Below, one piece after another: positions 24,085-35,843 of a DNA stretch of 64,000 bases. The stretch comes from Pyxicephalus adspersus (Eukaryota > Chordata > Amphibia > Anura > Pyxicephalidae), in contig NC_092864.1 in NCBI RefSeq assembly GCF_032062135.1, positions 18,486,332 through 18,550,331 on the forward strand, written 5' to 3'. A program made the translations under genes and the position numbers. The stretch's first letter is position 1, and every line of letters starts with the position of its first letter. Under the pieces are notes generated by a model. The model was not told the origin of the DNA. It was given only the letters and a program-made list of their open reading frames with translations, and made no database searches.

Positions 24085-25490
24085 TTGTGATCATCTGCCA
24101 TTGGACTGCATAGAACCTACAGGAAAAAACAAGATGGCTTTTGGTCAGTCGTGCTATAAAGAGTTTTTTTTTTCATATTTTTAAGTAGCCCTAGCTCCTT
24201 CCCCTAAACTTTTCATGATGAGTTTAATGTCCAGAAGGTTCTGAGCATACCAAACTATTCCCTCCTCACATCATTATCTATCATTCATTGAGACCCTGGG
24301 GTGGTTATTGTCTGGACCATTCCAGTGGCTCGCCACCATGACAATGCATTTAAAAGGTACTAAAAAGTTTATGTTGCTGAATATGTTCTACAAAAACCTG
24401 AAACTTTAAAAATGTGTAAAGTAAGTGTGTGAGATAAAACTGGTTAGATTTTCATTTCACCTTAATCTTTTAATCTTTTTTTTTAGATGAAAAGATAAAG
24501 CAACAGGGTGGCTCAGGGGTTAGCACTCCAACCTTTGCAGGGCTAGGTCCCAGATTCAAATCTCAGCCAGTATACAATCTGCATGGAGTTTGCAGGTTTT
24601 CCCTGTGTCTGCGTGGGTTTCCCCTGGGTACTCTGATATCCTCCCACATCCCAAAAAACATGCAGTAAGGTTAATTGGCTTCCCCCCCAAAATTGACCTT
24701 AGAAGACATATGACTGTGATAGAGACATTAGATTGTGTGCCGCTTTGAGGGACAGTTAGTGACACGACTAAGGACTTTGTACAGAGCTGCATAATATGAT
24801 GGTGCTATATAAATACTGTATAATATTAATAATAGATGTGTTTCACTTCTGAAACATTATTGTTGTCCATAGGATGTGTCTATAATGTATGAAACCACAT
24901 ACAGGCGCAGCTGTTCCGGACAAGTTGTTAAAGTTTTTGCCTACATGTCAAATATTAGGGCTGAATGTTTCCTTTGACATGACAGTTAATGCTTAATAAT
25001 GAAGCCATAAAAAGTGCAATGACAATGTTCAACCTAAAACTGTTAAGACAAAATGTTCTGATGATTCATGGTACCTCAGTGGAAGTGAAATGAGGCAAGA
25101 ACGTGGTTTATGTTCTAGGGAACTAAGCTGTCATATACACAGTTCTTGTATACATTGACTTTTTATAGTCTCTTTTTTACTCTTTTTATTACTTACACTT
25201 TTTGGTTCTGTATTTTACTTCTATAAAATAAATAGAAAAGTGAATTATACAGCCAAAAAATAAAAGCCATAGAAAAAGCAACTGGATGCATAGGTAACAT
25301 AACAGTTTGCAAAATTGAGCAACAGTGTGGTCGTAACAAATCACTGAGCATTTCTGCAAAGAAATGTAGTTTAAAAAAATATTCTTGGTCATCAGATTGT
25401 GCCTGGCATTGAGTTTCTCATGGCACCATACTGACATTTACAAGAACAGGATATAATACACTGGGACTGATTTACTAAATTATTTTGGCC
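24085..25490. repeat. Old tandem duplication, copy 2
   Basis: Matches copy 1 block for block: CCATTGGACTGCATAGAACC with AAGATGGCTTTTGGTCA (24100), CCATAGGATGTGTCTATA with CAATGACAATGTTCAACC (24870-25045), and GGCATTGAGTTTCTCATGG with TGACATTTACAAGAAC (25400-25450). It carries its own SINE at 24506 that copy 1 lacks. Confidence 0.75.
24506..24832 (+). repeat. tRNA-derived SINE
   Basis: A box-like GGGTGGCTCAGGGGTTAGC and B box-like GGTCCCAGATTCAAATCTC lie about 40 bases apart. These are followed by the conserved body GCATGGAGTTTGCAGG, GTCTGCGTGGGTTTCC and ACATGCAGTAAGGTTAATTG, and an (AAT)-rich end. This is the usual layout of vertebrate tRNA-type SINEs (family knowledge). A 5'-truncated relative lies at 31089-31384. 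Confidence 0.8.
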
Positions 25491-26123
25491 TGTTCACAAG
25501 GGTAAATTATCACCATGAAACCGATATTTAATTGTGCTTAGTGAATGCAATGGAAATACCCAATCACATGCAAGGAAACCTAAAAAACTGGATTTTTTTT
25601 TCTTGTACATGATTGGATAGCTAAAAGAAATATCTTAAAAGGTTGCTATGAGTACCTTGATCTGTTGTTCAGTGATCTTTTTTTTTATGTCTGCATAGAT
25701 TGGAGTACCAGACTGCTTGGTAGAGCTAGCTGTATGACACTAATTATCTTTTTGGTAGCCTACAAGGTTGGTATTCTAGCCAGCACTGTAAGGTGAACAT
25801 TCTTGTTAGAAGTATAAGAGGCTTTATCCAAATTACTCCCAAATAATTGTTTTGGTACGGTTTCCTCAAAACTCCCAATAAAATGGTTTTAGTGGAGAAT
25901 CCCTGAGACATGAAGATTATATCAATTTGACTTAGTGGGTTCCCTGGTTGTTTGGCAATCCTGCCCAGGCACCATTTCTTATATATTTAAGTCCGAGGAT
26001 GGCATAACTAGCCTACTGAGACTAAATAGAGACTTGACCAATGACTTGACTGGTTCCTGGGCAATGCATTGGCAATCAGCCAGGTACACTAATAAACTAT
26101 TTATTTGTCACAATGATGTAGAC
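25491..26123. other. Diverged repeat pieces, no gene
   Basis: Positions 25730-25900 contain family C-like fragments (TGACACTAATTATCTTTTTGG, GCCAGCACTGTAAGG). Otherwise nothing is recognisable. Confidence 0.4.
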
Positions 26124-26366
26124 CAGCGGTCACCAACTGGTTGTTTGCAAGAAAATTATGATGGTCCGGTGCGCCCCGCCAGGGGGTTCAGGAGAAGGAC
26201 TCTTCACCAGCAGAGCCGTGGACAATGAAACCCTGTAATCTCTGGACACAACCCACCCACTCTCCTATCGCAGGCTCGGATCTCATCATGACATCACTAT
26301 GGGGGAATTTTAAAGCGCAGCCGGGAGCCAGTAAATTTAGTGATACAAAAAGGTTGGCGGCCACTT
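26124..26366. repeat. hAT-like MITE with perfect 8-bp target duplication
   Basis: Starts CAGCGGTCACCAAC and ends GTTGGCGGCCACTT, so its termini are inverted. ATGTAGAC flanks both sides exactly (26116-26123 and 26367-26374). An 8-bp duplication and CAG...GTC-type ends are hAT hallmarks. It is 243 bp long with no coding capacity. A 152-bp relative is at 52030-52181. Confidence 0.85.
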
Positions 26367-26374
26367 ATGTAGAC

Positions 26375-27175
26375 TGTAAGCTTTATATAACAAGCACCGG
26401 TACGGATATCTTTTTATGTCCCATTGAAATCCTGCCTAATATCGCATTAGTAGTAGTAGTAAGCTCATTGCAAGTGTTTTCTTATGGATGCATTATATTT
26501 ATTATATTGTGTGTTTAGAGGAAGATCCCGGGCAGTCCAAAACTGGGTGGTAGGAATAAAAATCCCTTAGCAGGTAAAACTGCTCCCTTATATTTAATTG
26601 GGTTGTTTTTTGTTTTGTTTGCTCGGAGTTTGTTTTTTTTAGTATAACACTTTCAGGCATTTATTACCTCTTGTAGATCAAGAAGCCCCTTCTGACAATG
26701 CTTTCTTTTGTTTTTCTTCCAAGAAGGATGAAGCCATTTATGTTCAACTGTTGTCCAGAATCAGCACCTACTTCCAGGATGGAGATGCTAGTTGAGATAT
26801 GAGTTGAGATATGATACCATAATGTAAATCCTGTGTTTACAGATGTCTGACTGAGGCAAGGTAATGCTGCAACTGACATTGGTATTGCTATAAACTTATA
26901 ATATTGAAGTTTGATCATTGGGGAAAAGTAGAAAATGCTTCACCCTGCCTGCAGCAGACTGATAGCATTGTATTAGGCAATGTCACTGTACTGGGCTTGA
27001 CAATGTTTAAATGTTTTTCTGATACCTTTGCTGTATATTGTGTAAGAAGTGTTTTTACACAGACTTGCTACAGTTTTAAAAAAATCTTTCTTTCATAATA
27101 AGTCTGACATTCTGACATTGTCTGGAAAAAGGTTACCCAAACCTTTTTTTGCAGAATACAGATGAAGTTAGAAAT
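26375..27175. other. No gene seen
   Basis: AT-rich DNA without a supported exon or repeat boundary. Confidence 0.35.
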
Positions 27176-27492
27176 TTCACACTTGCAATAATTGTCGTTG
27201 GAGAGGATCTTTCATAATCCTTTCTAAGGACTAACGACTGTACAATACATGAACGAGTTTTGTACATACCGCACCGTTCTGCTCTATCGAGAGGGGAGGG
27301 GGAGAACAAAGGAGCAGCTCCACGCTTCGCTCCTTCATCCTTCATTACGATTGTTCATCGTCCTTTGTCAGTGGATCCAGGATGGTCATTGGGACAATGG
27401 AGGACGAGCCCTGTACACAAGCCAGATTCTCCTCTGATATCGGCACTGAGCCGATTATCGGAAGAGAACAATTGTACGCGTGAACCTAGCCT
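27176..27492. repeat. Family B element (copy 5)
   Basis: Left CACACTTGCAATAATTGTCG and right CGCGTGAACCTAGCC. The internal order matches copy 1: GAGGGGAGGGGGAGAAC, GTGGATCCAGGATGG, GAGCCGATTATCGG. Confidence 0.8.
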
Positions 27493-28011
27493 AACTAGTT
27501 ACTTGGGATTTATTTTTTGAAAAGCCACTAATTTAGCTCCTAAAGTTCAACTGTCTTTAAAGGAAATCAATCTTTTAAAACAAAAAAGGAGGAGTTACAA
27601 ATTTTTTTGTGTTTTATGAGTAAGTGCCATTGTTTTCTATAGAACTGTACACATTACAATACACAGTAAAGGATAAGTTCAAATATTTTGCTATTATTTG
27701 ACCAATACTTTCATTTCTAGACTAAATCCATTCCAGGTTTAGCCATGATAGTCTATCTTCACCAATCTTACAGAATTTTAACTTGATGTAGATTATGAGT
27801 TTTTATTTTGTGGGATACAAAAAGAAAAGAAAGAGAGAAGTGGTTGGAGGAACAACAAAAATAGTGCAAAAGTGGCCAGATTACAGGGACAGATTACAGT
27901 GGTGCGGAATCTAAAAAAAAGCATGTCATATCTTCTAATAATTTAGCGGATAATATATAATAATATAATAATTATTAATAAAATATTAATATTATTATTA
28001 TTATTATAATA
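27493..28011. other. Family A half-element and (TAA)n
   Basis: Positions 27717-27782 look like one arm of a family A MITE (AATCCATTCCAGGTTTAGCC, GATAGTCTATCTTCACC). An ATT-rich microsatellite occupies 27950-28011. Confidence 0.45.
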
Positions 28012-28132
28012 AACAGTATTTATATAGCGCCAACATATTACACAGCGCTGTACATTAAATAGGGGTTGCAAATGACAGACAGATACATACAGTGACACAA
28101 GAGAAGAGGACCCTGCCCGGAAAAGCTTAAAC
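28012..28132 (-). repeat. SINE-like 3' tail (reverse copy)
   Basis: Reverse complement of the module at 21665: TATATAGCGCCAACATATTA, GCGCTGTACATTAAATAGG, GAGGACCCTGCCCGG. It is preceded by the complementary ATT-rich tail, as expected for a minus-strand insertion. Confidence 0.65.
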
Positions 28133-28154
28133 ACAGAGCCAGTTCACTGTTTGG

Positions 28155-28760
28155 AGGTTTGTAAAAGTTAGTGCTAGTTAGTGCTAGTGTTAGTAAAAAA
28201 AAAAATCCTCATATTGGTAGACAATGGGAGTGGAAAATGCCCCTACATGTATGTGAGAATAATAAATGCTCCTGCATTATTAAGAGTAATACATTCTCCT
28301 ATATCAGTGGTAGTAAAATGTCCCTACATTGGTGGTCAGTAGAGCAAACATGCCCCCACATGTTTAAATGCCATTAAATTGGTGGTCATTGGTAGCGCTC
28401 ATTGTTCAGTGTGAGTGTAAAATATCCTGGTGCCAATGCTCAGTGGAAGTTAACAACTCATGTGCTTTAGTCAAAGTGAAAAAAATGCCCCTACAATCAT
28501 GGTCAGCAGGACTAAAAAATGCCCCTGCATCAGTGGGTGAATGTTTTAATATCAGTGGTCATTGGGAGTAATGTATGCGCATGTCAGTGGTAAGAACGGT
28601 GCATCTCTATCAGTGGTAATAGTGCTCCATGTCAGTAATTTGAATAATGGCAGTGGAAGAAATAGTGCCCTTGTGTCAGTGGGAGAAATAGTGTTAATTT
28701 GTAAAAGACAAATATAGTGCCCTTCTGCCAGTGGGAAATGGTTTCCCATCATTGGTGCCC
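28155..28760. repeat. Degenerate minisatellite (ATCAGTGGTCATTGGGAGTA type)
   Basis: Around 15 diverged units of roughly 35-40 bases. Typical pieces are TCAGTGGTCATTGG, GAGTAAAAATGCCCCTGC-like and AGTGGGAGAAATAGTGCCC. All are head to tail on the plus strand. Confidence 0.7.
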
Positions 28761-29397
28761 AGTGGTCATTTATCTTGTAGGCTCCATGTCCTGTGCCGCT
28801 CCCTACATTTAGCCACCATCAGAAAGGGGATCACCCCACCTGTTACAATGCTAGGTGGTAGAACGTTCTGTATGGCGTGTAATGAGGAAGGCCTATGAAT
28901 AGCGGCGCACAGATATATATTAACTGTTTATGAAGTTTGACGTTTTGAGCATAAAACAAGACACTGACATCAGTTGTAAAATGTCTTTATTAGATAAAAA
29001 CTTCCCAGGGCTACAAAAACACATGCTCCTCTGTTTTTGTCTTGTGTTTACTCATCTGTGAAAAAAAAAATCCCATCAAGTGTAAAAAGTCATGTGTGAT
29101 AATTTACCCATTTAACAGGATGTAATGTGGTTACAGTATATTCAGTAACTGTACCATTTCTTATTGAATGATTGATCTGATTGTCCAATCAGAGCATGGG
29201 AACTGAGCCATGGGAATCTCCTAATCTTGTCATCCAGTTAATTCTATCATAAATGATGCATAGATTTGTTCAATGTGGATTCCAAAGTCTTACTGGAAAT
29301 ACAGAAAGGGTTTTCCTAACAAATTATTCTATGTGAAAAATAAAGAAAAAATGCTGTAGTGGCCTAAAGCGCAAATTCAGGTTTAAAGAAGTATTTC
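28761..29397. other. No gene seen
   Basis: Undistinguished AT-rich DNA. Confidence 0.35.
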
Positions 29398-29575
29398 TTG
29401 ACCTTTTTAACTGGAGGGTACCCTTAAAAAACTTTCATGTCTTGGGGAAACCCTCCTATAATTATAATATCCACACCTCACAGTACATTAGTGTGGTTGT
29501 CAGTGGGAAAAATTCAATTTACATTGCTGGCCATTGGGAAGAATGCCACTTACACAAGTGATGTCCCTTCTGCAA
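29398..29575. repeat. hAT-like MITE, family C (copy 3, truncated)
   Basis: Shares CTTTCATGTCTTGGGGAAA, CCTATAATTATAATATCCAC and GCTGGCCATTGGGAAGAATG with copy 4 at 45208. The right third is missing. Confidence 0.65.
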
Positions 29576-30114
29576 AAAAATAAAATTACCTACCTGATCA
29601 CTATTTTTCCTAAAATAAACTCATCTGTTCTCACTCTGTCTTAAGCCCCGGCATCTTCATTCTGCCGTCTCCTGGATCTTCGTCCATCTTGATTGGCAAG
29701 GTAAGAATAACATAGCCCATAGAAGGCGGTATACCCAGCATCATACACTGAGCTGCAAACGTGCAGCTTAATCTGCTTTACAAGGAGCGTAGGGATCCTG
29801 TAGGTAAGTATAATTAACTGCAGAAGGGACATCACTTCTCCTTTCGGCAATAAACAAAAACCTTCCCTCTTGCAGTTTTTTTCTACAAGTTTAGTTATGT
29901 TTTGAAACAAACATTTCAGTAAAATTCAAGAAGTGTTTATGTGGTTGCCCCTAACCTCTGCTGTCAAACATTGCATTAAGCAAACCAAAAAAAAATACTA
30001 AATAAAACCTCATTTTCCAAATTCCAGCTGTTTCATCTCTTCAAGGTGACGTTAGTGAGTCTTCTTGCTGGATCCTGAGAAATATGAGGACCCAAAATGC
30101 TCTTAGAACATGTT
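29576..30114. other. No gene supported
   Basis: A direct restatement of CAGAAGGGACATCACTT in inverted form (29560-29575 versus 29820-29838) suggests a small foldback. No exon is supported. Confidence 0.3.
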
Positions 30115-30495
30115 NNNNNNNNNNNNNNNNNNNNNNNNNNNNNNNNNNNNNNNNNNNNNNNNNNNNNNNNNNNNNNNNNNNNNNNNNNNNNNNNNNNNNN
30201 NNNNNNNNNNNNNNNNNNNNNNNNNNNNNNNNNNNNNNNNNNNNNNNNNNNNNNNNNNNNNNNNNNNNNNNNNNNNNNNNNNNNNNNNNNNNNNNNNNNN
30301 NNNNNNNNNNNNNNNNNNNNNNNNNNNNNNNNNNNNNNNNNNNNNNNNNNNNNNNNNNNNNNNNNNNNNNNNNNNNNNNNNNNNNNNNNNNNNNNNNNNN
30401 NNNNNNNNNNNNNNNNNNNNNNNNNNNNNNNNNNNNNNNNNNNNNNNNNNNNNNNNNNNNNNNNNNNNNNNNNNNNNNNNNNNNNNNNNNNNNNN
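30115..30495. other. Assembly gap (N)
   Basis: 381 undetermined bases, about 65 bp upstream of the mariner-like copy. Confidence 1.
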
Positions 30496-30560
30496 GAGAT
30501 GAAAGTTAGAGGATTCCTTTTTGTAAACATATTGACTCACAGTAACTGCAATGCAAAATA

Positions 30561-32135
30561 CAGGCTGTCCCAAAAGTCACTATACACTTTTAATGAATTT
30601 CTAAAAATTAAAAAGAAACTGAGTTTATTCATATTTTTAGCATCAACAAATGAGTCGTTGCAGTTTTACTTGCTAGGGCTGCCATCACGTTCAAACGCCT
30701 TGAAAACTAGTTGTATACCTCCACATGAGCACCTCCGTTTTTGCCAACTTTCAGCCACCTTCGGACAAAAGCCTCTCCGATGTTTTGCAGCATCTCTTCC
30801 CCAACCTCACTGCAGGCCTTGTGGATTCTTTCCTCACGTTGTGACAGGTTACGGGTCTTGGTGGCATACATCTTGCTTTTGATAAAGCCCCACAAAAAAG
30901 TCACAAGGTGTAAGGTCAGAGGAGTGCAGAGCCCATCTGAGGGGACCCCTTTGACCCATTCATCGGTCAGGAAACTTGATGTTCAGGGAATTTCTGACTA
31001 ACTTGGCAAATAAGGGAGGGGCTCCGTCATTATCAACAAGGTCCCCCCTTGCCTGAAGTTGTGGCACAGCAAACTCCTGCAGCATCTCGAATCTCGGCCA
31101 GGACGCTATCTGCATGGAGTTTGCAGGTTCTCCCCGTGTCTGCGTGGGTTTCCTCTGGGTACTCTGGTTTCCTTCAACATCCCAAAAACATGCAGTGAGG
31201 TTATTTGGCTTCTCCTCAAAATTGGCCTTAGACTACATTAATGACATATGACTATGGTAGGGACATTAGATTGTGAGCTCCTTTGAGGGACAGTTAGTGA
31301 CACGACTATCAACTTTGTACAGCGCTGTGTAATATGATGGCACTATATAAATACTGTGTAATAATAATAATAATAATAATAATAATCTCCAGGTAAATTT
31401 CCCCTGTAACGGTGGTCATGTTACTGTATGCATTGCGGAAGAAAAATGGTCCAATCAGCCCAGTGCTTGACATTGCACACCAAACCACCAGCTTCTGAGA
31501 GTCTCGTTCATCCTCGATAATTACTGCTGGGTTTGATTTTCCCCAAATTCGACAGTTGTGACAGTTAACCCGACCAGAGAGATGAACCAAAAGTTTTCCA
31601 AGAACTGAGGGTATTTTTGATAATGGTGTAGGAGTGATTCACACATTTCCAATCGAGCATCATAAGTCGGTATGTGTAGAGCTTTATCACTCTCCGAAGC
31701 ATCCGCTGAATTGAGGTTTTGTTGATGCTGATTTCCAGTGCAGCCCACCAGATGGACTTTTGCCTGCTCCAGGCATTCAGTGTTTTCATCGATGGTGGTA
31801 GTAGTAGGCCTTCCGATGCATGGTTTGTCAAGAAAAGATTCTGTTCTAAGAAACCTGCCATGGATAGCATAAATTGTCTTAGGCATTGGAGCAGTGTGGC
31901 GGCCATAAAGCTTCTCAAACTTGTGCTAAACTGCAGTCGGTACTGAAAAACTTGCCAAGCAGCAATTTTGCAGGGTTGCTCCAATGTCAATTGACGAGCC
32001 ATAGTTAAGGGAATGATACGCTTACAAAAACTGCAAAGCCTAAGTAGTCATATTCTGATGGCCACAAGACTCTCTGAATGATACCTGGAAAAAAATAGAA
32101 AAAAGGAAGTGTGTAGTGACTTTCAAGACATACAT
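30561..32135 (-). pseudogene. Broken mariner/Tc1-superfamily transposon with transposase remnant
   Basis: The left end is CAGGCTGTCCCAAAAGTCAC preceded by TA, and the right end has the decayed complement GTGTGTAGTGACTTTCAAGAC at 32109-32130. The minus-strand transposase starts MARQLTLEQ at 32002 and is frameshifted repeatedly. Pieces recognisable from this DDE_3-type family are HLSGRVNCHN, RIWGKSNP, ERDSQKLVVWCAMS and IGPFFF, which sit around the second catalytic region. The helix-turn-helix N-terminus is also present. A SINE is inserted at 31089-31384. The enzyme cannot be made. Exact clade is uncertain; relatives are best known from arthropods. Confidence 0.8.
31089..31384 (+). repeat. 5'-truncated SINE inserted in the mariner-like copy
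   Basis: GCATGGAGTTTGCAGGTTC, GTGTCTGCGTGGGTTTCC and an (AAT)n tail match the SINE at 24506 but lack its A box. ATCTC flanks both sides (31084-31088 and 31385-31389), and the transposon sequence resumes exactly afterwards. The SINE is therefore younger. Confidence 0.75.
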
Positions 32136-32175
32136 CAAAGGTGTTAAAAATAAAAATCAGAACAGAGCTCATTAT
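32136..32175. other. Short unique stretch before a gap
   Basis: About 40 bases between the decayed transposon end and the next N run. Nothing recognised. Confidence 0.4.
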
Positions 32176-32410
32176 NNNNNNNNNNNNNNNNNNNNNNNNN
32201 NNNNNNNNNNNNNNNNNNNNNNNNNNNNNNNNNNNNNNNNNNNNNNNNNNNNNNNNNNNNNNNNNNNNNNNNNNNNNNNNNNNNNNNNNNNNNNNNNNNN
32301 NNNNNNNNNNNNNNNNNNNNNNNNNNNNNNNNNNNNNNNNNNNNNNNNNNNNNNNNNNNNNNNNNNNNNNNNNNNNNNNNNNNNNNNNNNNNNNNNNNNN
32401 NNNNNNNNNN
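32176..32410. other. Assembly gap (N)
   Basis: 235 undetermined bases, close to the right end of the mariner-like copy. Confidence 1.
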
Positions 32411-33517
32411 TAGATTAAACCAAAGTAAGCCATAAGTCCATAAGCAAACCAGTAAAAAAGTTTTGTTCCCAACTCATTTCACCTGCATAGGCTCTTCAAC
32501 GACGTTTGCAAGATGAGACACGTCATGAAAAATAACATTGGTGATATTTTGGAGTAAGTAGATATCGAAGTTGTCCACTAATATCCAGTTTAGAGATGTC
32601 CCAAGGGTACCTTGGTCTCAATAAATAGTTTCAAAGATGAGCAGGGTTCACAGCCCTGATTTTGGAAGAGCTCTCCCCTCCGTAAAATGTTGCAGCAGGG
32701 GTTTTTTTTTGTTGTTTTTTTGTTGGCTTTAGATTATGTGTTTACTGATAGTAAGGATGGAAATTTTGATGCAATGAGAGATTGGATGGATTATTGACCA
32801 CTTTCCCTTCAATTACAAATGATAGTACTAGCTATAAGAAATTTCTGACAGATTTAAAGTTATTTATTTCAGTAAAGGCCACTGCTAACCTCCGAGCCAC
32901 CATGCTGCCCGGCCATACTTGTTTGGCATATGATGTCATTGCAACGCATCCATGGCAGACGACATTCCAGCACTGTCCATGTGGCACGACTTGCTACAGT
33001 ATGATGGTGCTCAGTGGGGATAAAAGGAGAAATTCAGTTCTACCTCACCTCTTTTGGTTGTAGATACCTTACAAACTATTTGTTCCTTGAATAGTGGTAT
33101 ATTTAAAACACCATATACATTTTAGATAAAAGCCAAATTTTAAAAAGCTATAGCACAAACATAGGAATCTTTTTTTCCATTACTGTCATTTACAATTGTA
33201 TTGAACTAGGTTAAAAAATTCCTGTTATGTTTTTTAAAATAGTGACCCCTACCCCATACTTGCCATTGTCCCTTTCATGGTGGCTAGGTCCCAAACCTTT
33301 AAGTAGGAAATTTGGAATAATGTGCTTACAATCAATTGTGTTCTATTAGTGCAAACCAGCTTATAGTTAACAATTTTCAGGTAACATAAGGTTAAAACAT
33401 TGTTCCTACTGCAGCTCTGTTTATTTATAATACAACTTTACTTTTTGTTCGTATAAGGCATACTATTGGAAACACTCTTACTGACTTTGCTCTTGCTGCT
33501 TACTGTGCAACTGGACC
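32411..33517. other. No gene supported
   Basis: A 93-codon plus frame at 32782-33063 has no domain or splice context. I consider it chance. Confidence 0.35.
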
Positions 33518-33560
33518 CTAGACCCTATGTTTGTGGTTAAGACACATACATAGGGTCTAG
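33518..33560. repeat. Short hairpin, 18-bp stem, 7-nt loop
   Basis: CTAGACCCTATGTTTGTG pairs with CACATACATAGGGTCTAG with a single mismatch, and the loop is GTTAAGA. Confidence 0.85.
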
Positions 33561-35843
33561 ACACATATTAAGCTTTTCGATGAGATCAGTTTATAAGTGT
33601 AAAATTTCCTCCAACTGTGACATTTGCAGAAATCAGCCCACAGCCTAGTGTTAGAATAGGGGACGTTTTACACCAAAGTCACCCCACCTACACATGACTT
33701 TTGTAGACCACCCAAAGCCTTGCTGATTGGTAATGAAACAGTGGCCTTGTGCTTTTTTTGAACTTTTCATATTACTCATTCATACTAACCTATATGTATC
33801 CATTTGCTAAATGGAAACAAATAATTGTCGTATTAATTAGTGTATACTAATATATGAATATATACATAAATCTATGAGAATTATATGACGAGTCAAGACA
33901 GGATGAAAGCTGTCCATAAACATTTATAATATTTTTTTTGGTCATAAGGCCATTCCACTGATAGCTCATTCACTCCAGTGGATGGGATGAAAAGTTGGGG
34001 AACAGCCCAGTTAAATGTCTTGTATAAATCATGTGATCAAGCCCTCATCCTATCATGGAATGTTATCAGCAGGGTTTTGCACCAGTGGGCGCCTATTTTT
34101 TTGTTTCTTTCAGTATTTGTAAACTAAAACAAAAAAGCAGACAGAGACATTAATACTGGTCTTACACATACTAATAAAAAATATATTGTTGATCAAATCA
34201 AAGATGTTTGCTGAGCTGTAGTAAATCACACTCAAACAAGTTTGCCCATCACTAATGTGGAACAAGGGAATACATTGCAAAGAGGTCAAGAAGAAGAAAT
34301 AAAAAAGGAAGACGGCTTTTCTACTTATATTCTACTGTCCTTCTCAGTGTCTACTACCTTTATTTTACAAGAGGGGAAACCAAAAGAAACAGGATTGTCC
34401 TCCGTGTGGCTGGACTGCGAGTGGAGGGGGTTTGATTAAGGTCAGTTCTTGTCCCCCCATCCCTCGCCACTCAATAGCCAGGTGGACGCCTCTATGAAAC
34501 GATCTCACTCCTCAGGCAGTGATTGTTTTTCTTGTTACCGTGTCGAAATTGTGATTTCAGGGAGCAAGGAACTTGTTTGAAATTTTCTCCTTGGCAAGGA
34601 GAAGGAGACCTTCTTAAAGGTGTTCTGCTCTTAAGGAGCTGCGCGATGTTGATGTGTTACCATATTAATTAGGACTGTACATCACCCAGGGATCCCAGAT
34701 TTGGTCAAATTTATCCATTGTGTTGTTAAGTGTACAAGTGAGCTTGTCATTCATTTAATTCATTTTTGAGAAAATGGGGTCTAGGGGAATGGTAACATAC
34801 TTCCATGCCTTGTACCAATGTTATGCAGGCAGACAGTGACATGTGTTTGGTCAGTTTCTGTGGTTTAGTACAAATTTTGCAGCGGATCTGCTCAAATATA
34901 CCAGGTCTAAGGTCTTCTACTCTGGACATGGAGCTGGCAATTGAGGGTATCCAAACCACAAAGTGAAGGAAATTGAAGACCAAGTCAAATTAGGAAACAA
35001 TCAGTGAGGGGAACTAGATGAAGTGTTTTATGATTAATAAAGGTAATAACAGGCATTTTATGGTTTCTGCTCCAAGGTTGGACCTTTGTTGAGCAACTGT
35101 CCCCTTTTATCATTAACGTGCGTGGGAGAGCTAAGAACTCCTTTGTAGACCCCAAGAGAAAGAAATGATCAGTTAATGATCCAACTGCTATTCAGATTCT
35201 TGTGATTATTTAAAACAACAAAAGCAGCAACACTTATAAAATCTTTTATTTGCAATGTTCACTGTCACATAAATCCATGGAACATAATGGCAAGTCGTTT
35301 TTACACAACAATTAAAAAGCAAATCACTTTATAGAACAAGCTAAACATAGAAGGAATTGCATGCAAGTAAAAAGAAGACAATAAGAGGGAAGAGTCATTT
35401 AACTTTCTTGCTTCTGGAGGTTTTGCTACCAAGTGTAGTGAACCTTTAGCAGCATGTTTTGTTAAATGTTTCTTTTCTGTTGCTTCCATGACTTATTATA
35501 CTTAGGTAAATATTACAAAAAGGTCAATCTTTTTTTTTTCACATTTTTCCACTTTTGAAATATACATGTCAGGGAGATTTCAATGAAAATATAGATCTTA
35601 AACTACAAGGTCATCACCTGGCTTTGATGTGTGTTGGTGGTTATTTTATAGTCATGTGCAAGGCAGCAAGAACAGTGAGTGTAATTAGCAGGGATAGGTT
35701 TGCTATCAGTTCTAAGCAAATCTGTATTTTGCAGGTAAAAGCAACAGGTTTTCTTTATTATCCCCTTCCCCAGCACCATCTACTTTCTTGTCTTTCATTC
35801 CCCCACCCCTCCATGTATCTGCTGCAAGAAAGCAGAACACATT
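33561..35843. other. No gene supported
   Basis: Short open frames at 34242-34439 (plus) and 34747-34983 (minus) carry no recognisable motif. Nothing else seen. This is downstream of il21r, so it could include part of a long 3' untranslated region, but no evidence shows that. Confidence 0.3.

Noticed and set aside
24506..24580. Possible tRNA gene (A and B box-like sequence)
   Set aside because: The boxes belong to the head of a SINE, with no cloverleaf I could fold and with a long SINE body attached.
30084..30882. Long open frames spanning 30115-30495
   Set aside because: They exist only because the N run contains no stops; there is no real coding sequence.
33955..34000. CACTGGAGTGAATGA on the minus strand, reminiscent of a WSEWS codon string
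   Set aside because: The frame reads W-S-E-stop and lies downstream of the il21r stop codon, so it cannot be the receptor motif.
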